Assembly: GCF_001648895.1 (NCBI RefSeq)
Contig: NZ_LXUF01000001.1
Coordinates: forward strand, 992,001-1,056,000
Reading direction: 5' to 3'
DNA from: Methylovorus sp. MM2
Lineage (GTDB): Bacteria > Pseudomonadota > Gammaproteobacteria > Burkholderiales > Methylophilaceae
Length of the DNA stretch: 64,000 bases
Under the pieces are notes generated by a model. The model worked only from the letters and a program-made list of their open reading frames with translations, was not told the origin of the DNA and did not search any database. Below are positions 10,196 through 20,599 of the stretch, one piece after another; within the stretch, counting starts at the first letter, position 1, and each line of letters begins with the position of its first letter. Position numbers and translations under genes: made by a program.

Positions 10196-11515
10196 ATGCT
10201 TAAAACGCATATTCGTAAAATAGGGGCAATAGTTCTTTTGTCCCTAATGCCAATGCTGGCACATGCAGCAGATGAATCACTAGAAAAAGCAGCAGCCTTA
10301 ATCAAAGCTAACAAATACAGTGCAGCTTATGATTTGCTTGAGCCGCTAGAGGCTGACCGCGCTGGTGATCCTAGTTTTGATTATCTATTCGGCGTAGCAG
10401 CGCTTCAAAATGGTAAAGCCACGCGTGCTGTATTTGCCTTGGAGCGTGTGCTTGCTATCCAACCTAATAATACCGATGCAAGGGCTTTTATTGCCCGCGC
10501 TTATTTTCAGCTTGGCGAGAAAGATACTGCAAAAACCGAGTTCAAATATACGCTTGAGCAGAAGCCATCTCCGGCACTTTCAAAGGCTATTAATGACTAC
10601 ATGACCGCCATTGATAAATCATTGGGTTTAATCACCACTTATAACGCGTATATCGAAGCTACGTATGGATATGATACGAATATCAATAGCGCTACTGGTG
10701 TAAATGGATTTCCATTATTGGGCGGTACCGTTATTCTTGATAAAAATGCGCGTGAAATTTCAGATAATTTCATGAGTGCAAATGCTGGAGCATCTTTTAG
10801 AACGCCTATTGCCAAAGATATCGATTTCTTTGCTGGGGTGAACGGTATGATGCGTGTGAACTTGCATGAAGAGCTTTTTGACACAAAGTCTTATGATGCA
10901 AATGCTGGTCTACGAATTAAGCAAGCGATTGATACATATACTGTTGCGTTACAGGATAGTAACTTTTATGTAGATAGTGTCCGTTACCGTCATGCTTATG
11001 GAGTTACTGGGCAATGGCAACGTGATTTAAGCGCTACTGACCAAGTTAATGCTTTTGCGCAGTTTACTAAAATCAAATATCCGGACAACGATATTCGCGA
11101 TGCTAAAAGATATGTCGCCGGAGGCGGTTGGGCGCATGTATTCTCGGGAGACAAAACACCTGTGCTTTTTCTGAGTGGTTATCTGGGTAAAGAAAAACCG
11201 GAAGATTCGAGTTTTGATCAGTTTGATAACAATATATATGGCGCGCGTGCTGGTGGGCAGGTAACCCTTACCCCACATTGGGTTACATTTGCTAATTCAA
11301 GTTATGAGTATCGTGACTATAAGGGGGATGAGCCATTTTTCTCGAAAGCCAGAGAAGATAAGCAATACGATGCATCTGTGGGTTTGCGTTATTTGGGTAA
11401 GATTTGGACAATTAAACCGCAAATCAGTTACTTGAAGAATGATTCGAATATTGTAGTAAACGATTTTGACCGAACGTTGCTGTCTGTAAGCTTCAGACAC
11501 GATTTTAATTGGTAA
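10196..11515 (+). CDS. TPR-domain outer-membrane beta-barrel protein (SLAM-like architecture)
   Basis: It has 439 residues with a signal peptide at about 1-24 (cleavage after AHA). Residues about 25-140 hold TPR-like helices (AAALIKANKYSAAYDLLEPL; ATRAVFALERVLAIQPNNTD; FIARAYFQLGEKDTAKTEF). From about 150 to the end the sequence alternates polar and hydrophobic residues with many aromatics and ends SFRHDFNW, the C-terminal aromatic signature of an outer-membrane barrel. A periplasmic TPR domain plus C-terminal barrel is the layout of surface lipoprotein assembly modulators (SLAM, DUF560), which move substrates across the outer membrane; assignment to that family is inference. The start has an AGGGACGG ribosome binding site. 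The FecR-domain gene follows after 16 bases, suggesting an exporter-substrate pair. Confidence 0.72.
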   Translation: MLKTHIRKIGAIVLLSLMPMLAHAADESLEKAAALIKANKYSAAYDLLEPLEADRAGDPSFDYLFGVAALQNGKATRAVFALERVLAIQPNNTDARAFIARAYFQLGEKDTAKTEFKYTLEQKPSPALSKAINDYMTAIDKSLGLITTYNAYIEATYGYDTNINSATGVNGFPLLGGTVILDKNAREISDNFMSANAGASFRTPIAKDIDFFAGVNGMMRVNLHEELFDTKSYDANAGLRIKQAIDTYTVALQDSNFYVDSVRYRHAYGVTGQWQRDLSATDQVNAFAQFTKIKYPDNDIRDAKRYVAGGGWAHVFSGDKTPVLFLSGYLGKEKPEDSSFDQFDNNIYGARAGGQVTLTPHWVTFANSSYEYRDYKGDEPFFSKAREDKQYDASVGLRYLGKIWTIKPQISYLKNDSNIVVNDFDRTLLSVSFRHDFNW

Positions 11516-11531
11516 CAATTGAGGAACCATC

Positions 11532-12740
11532 ATGAGAAATGACCCTAAATTTATCCTGACAACCCAGGCTTGGTTGATAGCCGTAGTTTCCACGGCCTAT
11601 GCCGGCAGTGCGGTAGCTGCCGCAGGAAAAGTAGAATTCTCCCTCGGTGATGTATCGGCACTAGGAGCAGATGGCCGTGCCCGCACTCTTTCAAAGGGTG
11701 CGGAGATTAATCCGGGTGATACGATCCAGACTGTAGATGGACGTGCTCAAGTACGCTTTAGTGATGGTGGCTATATCTCGCTACAGCCTAATACGCAATT
11801 TAAAGTAGAAGACTATGCCTTTAGTGGAAAAGCTGATGGAAGTGAAAAAGGCTTCTTTAGCTTAGTTAAAGGCGGATTAAGGGCAATTACGGGTGCTATT
11901 GGACATGGTTCCAACAAAAGCGCATACCGCGTCAGCACTCCAGTTGCGACCATTGGTATTCGTGGAACTGAATACACAGCCAATTATGGATCAGATAACC
12001 AAAAGCTTAACTTTCACGTAGGTGATGGCGCAGTCTATGTAGAAAGTGATGGTGGTAATAAAGTCTTTTATCAAGGCCAGAATGGTGAAGTAAGTGGAAC
12101 TGGTGGCAGCCCACAGCATACTACTGAAACTCCTAGTGTGGGTGCAGCCGGGCCTACCAACCCTCAGCAGCAGCAGCAGGAGCAACAACAAAATCAACAG
12201 CAACAACAGACCTTTGTAGCAGGTGAGCTTAAGACGCAGGATGGTGGAGTCTGTGGTATTGAAGGCGCTAGTGGTGGTGGTTGTGGATTTGTGCAAGGCG
12301 GCTCATCCTTCGATATGGCGGGTGAGATTGCTACGTTGAATGGTATAGGGGCTACCGGGAATTATTCGGGTTCTTCTACCAACGGTGGCATTACTGCTTC
12401 GGTAAGTTTTAGTATCTATTTTTCTAGTTATGAAACTTATTTAAATTACTTTAAATTGGAAAGTGGAGGGGGCTCAAATTATGTTGCTGTCTATGGTAGT
12501 GGCTCCGGCTCATTAAACTCATCTACAGGGGGATTTGGGTTTGGCACTACATATACAAGCAGCTCTGGATCCTGCGCTGGATCTGGTGGTGGTTGCTCGA
12601 TTGGCAGTTTAGGTGGGCAATTGAATTCTGTGAGTGGTTTAACTGGCGCGACTGTTAATTATAGTGGGACATTTAATGGTAGCTCTGTGGGTGGATCTGT
12701 TGGCGCTACTGGATCTATTTATACAGGCGAAGGTGGCTAA
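11532..12740 (+). CDS. Secreted FecR-domain protein with Gln-rich linker and Gly/Ser-rich C-terminus
   Basis: It has 402 residues. An N-terminal signal peptide ends near AVAAAG with no lipobox. Residues about 35-170 form a FecR domain (GAEINPGDTIQTVDGRAQVR, SDGGYISLQPNTQFKVEDY, STPVATIGIRGTEYTANYG). A linker at about 210-232 is almost pure Gln with a few Asn/Glu, encoded by mixed CAG/CAA. The C-terminal 165 residues are Gly/Ser/Thr-rich with four Cys in two pairs and beta-strand-like repeats (GATGNYSGSS; GATVNYSGTFNGSSVGGSVG), recalling the small barrels of TbpB-like or hemophilin-like SLAM substrates; this is inference. It is not a sigma-factor regulator: it has no inner-membrane helix and no sigma-factor gene beside it. 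Has a good GAGGAA ribosome binding site. Confidence 0.7.
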   Translation: MRNDPKFILTTQAWLIAVVSTAYAGSAVAAAGKVEFSLGDVSALGADGRARTLSKGAEINPGDTIQTVDGRAQVRFSDGGYISLQPNTQFKVEDYAFSGKADGSEKGFFSLVKGGLRAITGAIGHGSNKSAYRVSTPVATIGIRGTEYTANYGSDNQKLNFHVGDGAVYVESDGGNKVFYQGQNGEVSGTGGSPQHTTETPSVGAAGPTNPQQQQQEQQQNQQQQQTFVAGELKTQDGGVCGIEGASGGGCGFVQGGSSFDMAGEIATLNGIGATGNYSGSSTNGGITASVSFSIYFSSYETYLNYFKLESGGGSNYVAVYGSGSGSLNSSTGGFGFGTTYTSSSGSCAGSGGGCSIGSLGGQLNSVSGLTGATVNYSGTFNGSSVGGSVGATGSIYTGEGG

Positions 12741-12747
12741 TTGATTT

Positions 12748-12791
12748 AGAGCAATAAAAAAGGAGGGGTTTCCCTCCTTTTTTATTGCTCT
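12748..12791. terminator. Strong bidirectional Rho-independent terminator
   Basis: A perfect 20-bp inverted repeat (AGAGCAATAAAAAAGGAGGG and its complement) around GTTT, with A and T runs inside the arms. It ends the TPR-barrel/FecR unit, so the glycosyltransferase gene 75 bases further on is probably transcribed separately or by read-through. Confidence 0.9.
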
Positions 12792-12865
12792 ATTCAAGCT
12801 TTGCGATAGGCATTACAAATGAAATACAGGTTTAAATGCTTTGTTTTTAATGGCATAAAGAGATA

Positions 12866-15040
12866 ATGCTGCAGGCGCTTCTGAATAAAAAAGATTTCTT
12901 GGCAGTAGAGCGCTATTGTCTGACTGAAATCGCAAATGGTAGTGAGGCGTTTGACATCTGGTTTTACCTTGCTATCGCTTACCAAGAGCAAGGCAGGGCT
13001 GATGCGGCTCTTACATCCTTGCAAAATATCCTTAAACAGACATCTCAAAATCCCAATGTCCATAGTTTGCATGCCGCCATATTGTGTTCATTGGAACATT
13101 ATGATGAAGCGCTCGAAGCTTCTTTATGCGTATGTAGATTGACGCAGAACGCGCCTAATTCCATTTTAAACGCTGCCGCTATTTGCCAGCAGGCCGGTAA
13201 ATTCGAACAGGCGATTGAGTTTTATCACCAAGCATTATCTATCAGACCTCTGGATATTTCAGCAAATCTTCATTTGGCGACGACGCTGGTTCTAGCCGGT
13301 AGGTATCCCGAAGCCCAAAAGCATTGTTTATCAATTTTGCAGCAATTCCCTCAAGTTGCTGAAATATACAATGTACTTGCCGAGTCTTATTTACAGATGG
13401 GTGATTGGAATAAATCTCTGGCCATGTGCGATTCAGGGCTTGGTCTGGATAATAGATTTGCCTTTTTATGGTTTAAGCGTGGATTATTGCTGGCATATAT
13501 GGAGCGCTTTGATGAAGCAATCGATGCTATGGATCGAGCAGAAGCATTGCAACATGATGTTGCGACAGCTTATTTCTCTAGTCAGTATATCAATAAGCAT
13601 GACAAGCCGTTATTAGAGAGCAGCTTGAATGTGCGACTCATATTTCTTGAGATGGCTTATATCGGATTGGGCAAGTGTGATTGGCGGATGTGGTACCAAT
13701 ATCCAAAAGTTTTAACAGATTACATTAGATCCGCGTCTGTTGAAGAGATAAGCCGTACGTTGGCTTTTAGGGTGTTTAATCGACCTGTGCCATCCTATTT
13801 AAGACTTAACCTCATGAAACGGATATCAGAGTCAGTAAGTGCTAAGGCGCAAGCACTTGGAGTTGAGCCTTATACCTATCATTCAGCTAACAAGACTCAA
13901 TTACGAATCGGATATCTATCCGCAGACTTTTACCAACACCCGACCTCTGTATTAAGTCGTCAGATATATAGGTTGCATGACCGTTTGAAATTCAAGATAT
14001 ATGCATATTCGCTAATAGCTAAAGGTTCTGAAGATATATATCAGAAAGAGATCGCATCAAATTGCGATGTTTTTCGTGATGTGAGCAATATAAGCGCGGT
14101 TGATATTGCTAATCTGATTCATCAAGATGAAATCGATATATTGGTAGATCTTGGTGAGTACGCAACTTCAGATGGTAAATTGGAGATACTGGCATTAAGG
14201 CCTGCGCCTATCCAAATCAATTATCTGGCTTTTATGGCAACGACAGGGGCAGATTTTATTGATTATGCATTGGTCGATCACTATATTAGCCCTGAAGATA
14301 AAAATGCTGATTGGTCTGAACGTCTATTGAGGCTTCCAAATTCTTTATATACCTATGATAACGAGATTGATAATTCGCCGACGTCATTGTATAGAAAAGA
14401 CTATGGGCTGCCGGAGGTTGGTATCGTATTTTGTTGTTTCAATAATGACTACAAGATAGAGCCGGAAATATTTGCAGTATGGATGAATATATTGAGAGCT
14501 GTGCCTAGTAGCGTGCTGTGGCTGCTAGGCAGTAACCAAGATGTTTGTACCAACCTTGGTAACGAGGCTGTAAAATCTGGTATAGATGAAAGTAGATTGA
14601 TATTTGCGGGAAGAGAATCTATAGAAAAGCATGTGAAACGCTATCAACTTGCCGATATCTTTCTGGATACCTACTGGTTTAATGGGCATACAACGACATT
14701 AGAAGCGCTTTGGCAGGGGTTGCCTGTTCTGACGCGATGTGGAGATGTTACCTCGTCACGCGTGGCAGCATCATTTCTAAATGTATTGGGTTTGAGTGAG
14801 CTAGTTACGCATACTTATAAGGATTATCAGAATAAGGCTATTTATTATGCTAATCATCATGACGAGCGATTAGCCCTTAAGGCTAAATTGAGGGTAGGCA
14901 GGCAAAGTTCCCCCTTATTTAATACAGCATTAACATTGAAACATATAGAGTTGGCATACGAGATGGTATGGAGTCGATATACAAATAATCTTAAACTTGA
15001 TCATATCGATGTTCCGGCGATTCCTGTATTGAATTGGTAA
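12866..15040 (+). CDS. TPR-containing glycosyltransferase family 41 protein (OGT/SPINDLY type)
   Basis: Predicted cytoplasmic protein O-glycosyltransferase, or SPY-like sugar transferase, using a nucleotide sugar. It has 724 residues: TPR units over about 1-235, then the GT41 catalytic domain from about 345. Residues matching the OGT active site are visible: the His358 of QHPTSVLSRQI, Lys530 of DYKIEPEIF, and His608 of FNGHTTTLEALWQGLPV, and the ALRPAPIQ motif. The normally strongly conserved LGYPGT loop reads LAFMAT here, so donor preference or activity may differ. The base composition looks more AT-rich than rarA and serS. It is four bases upstream of rarA and downstream of a strong terminator. 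Its targets are unknown; the Ser/Thr-rich FecR protein next door is one candidate. Confidence 0.85.
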   Translation: MLQALLNKKDFLAVERYCLTEIANGSEAFDIWFYLAIAYQEQGRADAALTSLQNILKQTSQNPNVHSLHAAILCSLEHYDEALEASLCVCRLTQNAPNSILNAAAICQQAGKFEQAIEFYHQALSIRPLDISANLHLATTLVLAGRYPEAQKHCLSILQQFPQVAEIYNVLAESYLQMGDWNKSLAMCDSGLGLDNRFAFLWFKRGLLLAYMERFDEAIDAMDRAEALQHDVATAYFSSQYINKHDKPLLESSLNVRLIFLEMAYIGLGKCDWRMWYQYPKVLTDYIRSASVEEISRTLAFRVFNRPVPSYLRLNLMKRISESVSAKAQALGVEPYTYHSANKTQLRIGYLSADFYQHPTSVLSRQIYRLHDRLKFKIYAYSLIAKGSEDIYQKEIASNCDVFRDVSNISAVDIANLIHQDEIDILVDLGEYATSDGKLEILALRPAPIQINYLAFMATTGADFIDYALVDHYISPEDKNADWSERLLRLPNSLYTYDNEIDNSPTSLYRKDYGLPEVGIVFCCFNNDYKIEPEIFAVWMNILRAVPSSVLWLLGSNQDVCTNLGNEAVKSGIDESRLIFAGRESIEKHVKRYQLADIFLDTYWFNGHTTTLEALWQGLPVLTRCGDVTSSRVAASFLNVLGLSELVTHTYKDYQNKAIYYANHHDERLALKAKLRVGRQSSPLFNTALTLKHIELAYEMVWSRYTNNLKLDHIDVPAIPVLNW

Positions 15041-15044
15041 GTAA

Positions 15045-16370
15045 ATGAGCGGATTGTTTGAACCTAACATGCCGGAAGCGCCCTTAGCTGAGCGCTTGCG
15101 TCCTAAGTCTTTGGATGAGGTTGTCGGGCAGAAGCACTTACTTGGTGAAGGTAAGCCATTAAGATTGGCCTTTCAGTCAGGCAAGCTTCCATCGATGATT
15201 CTTTGGGGGCCGCCAGGTGTGGGTAAGACTACCTTGGCGCGGCTGATTGCCAATACAGCGGACGCTGAATTTATACCTATCTCGGCCGTGTTATCTGGCA
15301 TCAAGGATATTCGTGAAGCGGTAGAGCGTGCAGAGCATACTTTGCAGCAGTCTGGTCGCCGTACTATTTTGTTTGTTGATGAAGTGCATCGCTTTAATAA
15401 AGGGCAACAGGATGCTTTTCTGCCATTTGTTGAGAGTGGTTTGATTACCTTCATCGGTGCGACAACAGAAAATCCATCATTCGAAGTGAATAGCGCTTTA
15501 TTGAGTCGTGCGCGCGTATTTGTTTTACAGGCTTTATCGGAATCCGAACTGGGTGAATTGCTTGAGCGCGCGCGTAAAGTAATGGCGGAGAATTTAAGTC
15601 TAGCTGATGAGGTAAAAGAGCAGATACTTGATTATGCGGATGGTGATGCAAGAAGGCTTTTGAACTTTGTTGAAGGTCTGTTTAATGCGGCGATCACCTC
15701 AAAAATTAATGTGATTGATGAAGCATTTCTGCTGAGCACGATGGCGAGTAAGCTGCGCCGCTTTGATAAAGGTGGCGAGGCTTTTTACGACCAGATATCT
15801 GCCTTGCATAAGTCGGTTCGGGGTTCTAACCCTGATGCAGCGCTTTACTGGTTCTTGCGTATGTTGGATGGTGGCGCAGACCCGCTTTATCTGGGTAGAC
15901 GCATTATCCGCATGGCGGTTGAAGATATCGGCATCGCTGACCCAAGAGCCCAGACCATGGCGTTAGAAGCATGCCAGATATATGAACGTTTAGGATCACC
16001 TGAAGGTGAACTGGCATTATCCAATGCCGTGATTTACTGTGCTGTGGCACCTAAAAGTAATGCCGCCTACATGGCTTATAATCAGGCCAAGGCTTTTGTC
16101 GCGCAAGATAACTCGCGCAATGTGCCGTTGCATTTACGCAATGCGCCGACCAAGCTCATGAAAGACTTGGATTATGGCAAAGAGTACCGCTATGCACATA
16201 ATGAGCCGGATGCTTATGCGGCAGGTGTAGATTATTTTCCTGATGATTTAGATACGATGCAGTTTTATGTGCCCACACCACGTGGACTAGAGGGTAAAAT
16301 TAGCGAGAAATTAGCGCGATTACGCGAGCTTGATGCCCAAGCAAAACAAAAACATATTAAAAAGAAATAA
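15045..16370 (+). CDS. rarA: Replication-associated recombination protein A (RarA/MgsA)
   Basis: AAA+ ATPase of the clamp-loader family that acts at stalled replication forks and interacts with SSB. It has 441 residues, the usual length. It shows Walker A (WGPPGVGKTTLARLI), Walker B (ILFVDEVHRFNKGQQD), sensor 1 (FIGATTENPSFEVNSALLSR), and the C-terminal tetramerisation region (GADPLYLGRRIIRMAVEDIG). It starts four bases after the glycosyltransferase gene and precedes serS, the conserved rarA-serS order. Confidence 0.97.
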   Translation: MSGLFEPNMPEAPLAERLRPKSLDEVVGQKHLLGEGKPLRLAFQSGKLPSMILWGPPGVGKTTLARLIANTADAEFIPISAVLSGIKDIREAVERAEHTLQQSGRRTILFVDEVHRFNKGQQDAFLPFVESGLITFIGATTENPSFEVNSALLSRARVFVLQALSESELGELLERARKVMAENLSLADEVKEQILDYADGDARRLLNFVEGLFNAAITSKINVIDEAFLLSTMASKLRRFDKGGEAFYDQISALHKSVRGSNPDAALYWFLRMLDGGADPLYLGRRIIRMAVEDIGIADPRAQTMALEACQIYERLGSPEGELALSNAVIYCAVAPKSNAAYMAYNQAKAFVAQDNSRNVPLHLRNAPTKLMKDLDYGKEYRYAHNEPDAYAAGVDYFPDDLDTMQFYVPTPRGLEGKISEKLARLRELDAQAKQKHIKKK

Positions 16371-16394
16371 GCCCAAAATTTGGGTAAGAAATAA

Positions 16395-17699
<1,305 letters not shown>

Positions 17700-17700
17700 A

Positions 17701-19119
17701 CTATTTATTGCTTGCAAAGTTATTATTAAAGCCTGAATCAACCAGATTAAAGTTGGGCAGTAGTGGCGTATGCTGCTGCTCATATCTTTCCAAGACTTTA
17801 TGGTAAGTACGTATCGACTCCACGAACACGACAGGTGCACCACCACGCGCGAAGCCATATTTTACGGTTGAGTAATATTCAGCTTTATTAAGTAATGGCA
17901 GTGTCTTTTTAAGGTCGGCCCAGCTATCCGGGTTAAGCTTCATCCGTTGGGCAAGTACGCGTGCATCTTCCAGATGTGCGTAGCCAATGTTATATGCAGC
18001 AAGGGCCAGCCATGTTCTATCAGGTTCTTCAATGCGTGCCGGAATCAAATCTTTGAGCATGACGATGTAGCGCGCCCCCCCGAGAATGCTTTGCTTCGCA
18101 TCTAATCTATCATTGACCCCAAGTAAGTCTGCCGTATCTTCCGTTAGCATCATCATGCCTCTGACATTGGTGGGGGATGTATTGAAGCGATCCCAATGCG
18201 ACTCCTGATAGCTGATGGCGGCTAATAGTCGCCAATCTACGTTGGTTAATTCTTGCGCCTGTTTAAATGTGTTGATGTACTGCGGCAATATATTGCGTGA
18301 GCGTTGCAGGAACGAGGTGATGTCAACCGGATTGAGGCGTTCTGTATGGCCATAGTAACGATCCAGCAGGCTATGTAATGTGCCATCTTTTATGATGCGT
18401 TTAAAAAAAACATTGGCTTTCTCATGTATCCAAGGTTGCCCATTTTCCGGGAATGCCCAAGCGATACTCTCTGGGTCACCTAGTGACATACCCGCCTCTA
18501 GATTTGGGTAGTAATTTTGCAACATGGATACGAGATGGCCATCCGAAATGGTGTAATCAAGATTGCCTTCAGCCACTTGTTCCAGTAATTCGTCTGCGCT
18601 GGTATTGCTCAATTGTTGCCATTTTAAGCCCGGCTCTTTCTGGCTTAAATTTTTTAAGCGTTCGGCGTAGCTTGTACCTGCGGGTACGGCGATACTTTTA
18701 TCTGCAAGGTCATTTATTTTCTTCGGCGGGCTTTTTTGTGAAGAATTATAGACCACCTTTTGTTGCACGCTCTGGTATGGAATGCTGAACTTCACCAGCT
18801 TTTCTCGTTCTGGCGTGATGCTTAGATCAGCTGCTGCAAAGTGTGCCTTGCCTTTGGTGAGCGTAGGGACGACTTGGGAGATATTGTCGACGATGAGGAA
18901 TTTTACGCTGTATTCGGGGCCAAGCTCTTTGACGAATAGTTTAACGAGATCATATTCAAGGCCCGCGTATTGACCTTCGCCATTCACATAGTAAGTGTTG
19001 GGGCCATTATGAGTAACGACGATCAGCTCTTTTGATAGCTGCGCATCTGGCAATGGCTTTGGCGGCTGATCACAGCCTTGCAGCATTGCTAATAATATGA
19101 AGATAAAGAATAAACGCAC
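17701..19119 (-). CDS. mltF: Membrane-bound lytic murein transglycosylase F
   Basis: Outer-membrane lipoprotein that cleaves peptidoglycan glycan strands to anhydromuropeptides. It has 472 residues with a lipoprotein signal and lipobox LQGC (Cys16). Residues about 30-265 form an ABC-type periplasmic-binding-like regulatory domain (GEGQYAGLEYDLVKLFVKEL). The SLT lysozyme-like domain follows, with the catalytic Glu306 in AAISYQESHWD, the NVRGMMMLT motif and the AAYNIGYAHLEDAR motif. The two-domain layout is specific to MltF. It converges on serS with one base between stop codons and no terminator visible. Confidence 0.95.
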   Translation of the reverse strand: MRLFFIFILLAMLQGCDQPPKPLPDAQLSKELIVVTHNGPNTYYVNGEGQYAGLEYDLVKLFVKELGPEYSVKFLIVDNISQVVPTLTKGKAHFAAADLSITPEREKLVKFSIPYQSVQQKVVYNSSQKSPPKKINDLADKSIAVPAGTSYAERLKNLSQKEPGLKWQQLSNTSADELLEQVAEGNLDYTISDGHLVSMLQNYYPNLEAGMSLGDPESIAWAFPENGQPWIHEKANVFFKRIIKDGTLHSLLDRYYGHTERLNPVDITSFLQRSRNILPQYINTFKQAQELTNVDWRLLAAISYQESHWDRFNTSPTNVRGMMMLTEDTADLLGVNDRLDAKQSILGGARYIVMLKDLIPARIEEPDRTWLALAAYNIGYAHLEDARVLAQRMKLNPDSWADLKKTLPLLNKAEYYSTVKYGFARGGAPVVFVESIRTYHKVLERYEQQHTPLLPNFNLVDSGFNNNFASNK

Positions 19120-19258
19120 GGTGTCAGTTTCCTTAACTTTGCTGGTTTTGTCCAGCTAAGTGTATGGATACTTAGTTGAAGCGCTCGGCAGAAAAAGTGA
19201 TGAATGTTAGAATGGCTGCTGTGATAAAGCGAGTAATGATGCAAGTTTTATCGCTAAC

Positions 19259-19348
19259 GGAGAGGTGGCAGAGTGGTTGAATGTACCTGACTCGAAATCA
19301 GGCATACGCGCAAGCGTATCGAGGGTTCAAATCCCTCTCTCTCCGCCA
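19259..19348 (+). tRNA. tRNA-Ser(CGA)
   Basis: A 90-base class II tRNA with encoded CCA. The acceptor stem GGAGAGG pairs with TCTCTCC (one G-U), the anticodon arm CTGACTCGAAATCAG carries CGA, the long variable arm is a hairpin (TACGCGCAAGCGTA), and the T arm is GAGGGTTCAAATCCCTC. The anticodon reads UCG codons. No integrase or duplicated 3' end is seen nearby, so it is not used as an attachment site here. Confidence 0.96.
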
Positions 19349-19372
19349 TCAGCCCCGTATTCCCAACTTTTA

Positions 19373-20599
19373 CTACTGATAACGCAGGGCTTCTATCGGG
19401 TTCAAACGCGCTGCCATACGGGCAGGGTAGAAGCCAAAGAAAACGCCGACACTGGCCGCAACGCCGAATGCGATCATGATAGAGTCGCCTGAGATGACGA
19501 CGGCCGCTTGAGTCAACATATTGACCAGTAACGCGCCACCTACGCCGATGACAATGCCGATCAGGCAGCCGATGATCGAGATGACGATGGCTTCGAGCAG
19601 GAATTGCATGAGGATATCGCGCTCACGGGCACCAATGGCCATCCGTATGCCGATTTCGCGGGTACGTTCAGTGACTGATACCAGCATGATGTTCATGATG
19701 CCAATACCGCCAACTAAGAGCGATACAGATGCGATTGCGCCCAAAAGCAGCGACATCGTCTTTGTTGTTTCAGCGGCTGAGTCGGCTAATGCAGTCAGGT
19801 TGCGCACAAAGAAATCACTATCAGAGCCTTCACGTATCCTGTGGCGCTGACGCAAAAGGCTATTTACATCCTGTTCTACGAAAGGCAAGGCTTTTGCCGA
19901 ATCAGCTTGTACCATGATCATGCGTACCGTGGTAGAGAATTGGCTGCCGAAAAGCTTGCGCTGCGCGGTGGTAAGCGGGACGATGATGGTGTCATCCTGA
20001 TCACGCCCATCCAGATTTTGGCCTTTTCGGTCTAGCACGCCAAGTACGACAAAAGGGCTTTGTTTGATGCGGATAGTTTTGCCGATAGGGTCGATATCAT
20101 CACCAAACAGATTCTTTGCAACGGTTTGGCCGATCAGTGCAACGCGTGTTGCCGAGCGAATATCGGAATCTGAGAATGCATAACCTTCAACAAGGTTCCA
20201 TGAACGTACATCCAGATAACTTGGGGTAGTGCCTATGACGCTCGTGTTCCAGTTATTGGAGCCATAAATCACTTGCGCACTGCTATTTGTTGATGGTGCA
20301 ACACCACTTACATTATCCAGCTCGGCAATAGCCTCTGAATCGTTGATGGTGAGGCTAGGGCCGCTGCCTGATGCTGATCTCGCGCTACCGCCCATTCCCG
20401 GCGGCGCAGAGAGCACGATAAGCAGGTTGCTACCCATTGAGCTGATGGATTGCGCGACAGAATATTGTGCACCTTGACCGACAGCCATCATGAGTACCAC
20501 GGCACCCACTCCGATGACCATGCCTAGCATGGTCAGAAACGTGCGTAGACGGTTGGCGCCCATCGCGTGCCAAGCTTCTCCTAACATGGCAGAAAACAT
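19373..20599 (-). CDS. macB: MacB-type ABC transporter permease
   Basis: Inner-membrane permease half of a MacAB-TolC-type exporter. It has 408 residues, with TM1 at about 20-45 (FLTMLGMVIGVGAVVLMMAVG), a large periplasmic MacB_PCD domain (about 50-270), and three C-terminal TM helices in the FtsX-like domain (ASVSLLVGGIGIMNIMLVSV; TERTREIGIRMAIGAR; final NPIEALRYQ). In E. coli MacB the ATPase and permease are one chain; here they are separate genes with a one-base overlap (TAATG). Substrate unknown (macrolides, peptides, lipopeptides or siderophores in relatives). Last gene of the operon, ending close to tRNA-Ser. Confidence 0.92.
   Translation of the reverse strand: MFSAMLGEAWHAMGANRLRTFLTMLGMVIGVGAVVLMMAVGQGAQYSVAQSISSMGSNLLIVLSAPPGMGGSARSASGSGPSLTINDSEAIAELDNVSGVAPSTNSSAQVIYGSNNWNTSVIGTTPSYLDVRSWNLVEGYAFSDSDIRSATRVALIGQTVAKNLFGDDIDPIGKTIRIKQSPFVVLGVLDRKGQNLDGRDQDDTIIVPLTTAQRKLFGSQFSTTVRMIMVQADSAKALPFVEQDVNSLLRQRHRIREGSDSDFFVRNLTALADSAAETTKTMSLLLGAIASVSLLVGGIGIMNIMLVSVTERTREIGIRMAIGARERDILMQFLLEAIVISIIGCLIGIVIGVGGALLVNMLTQAAVVISGDSIMIAFGVAASVGVFFGFYPARMAARLNPIEALRYQ

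Noticed and set aside
19259-19372. Attachment site at tRNA-Ser
   Set aside because: No repeated 3' tRNA segment and no mobile-element genes nearby.
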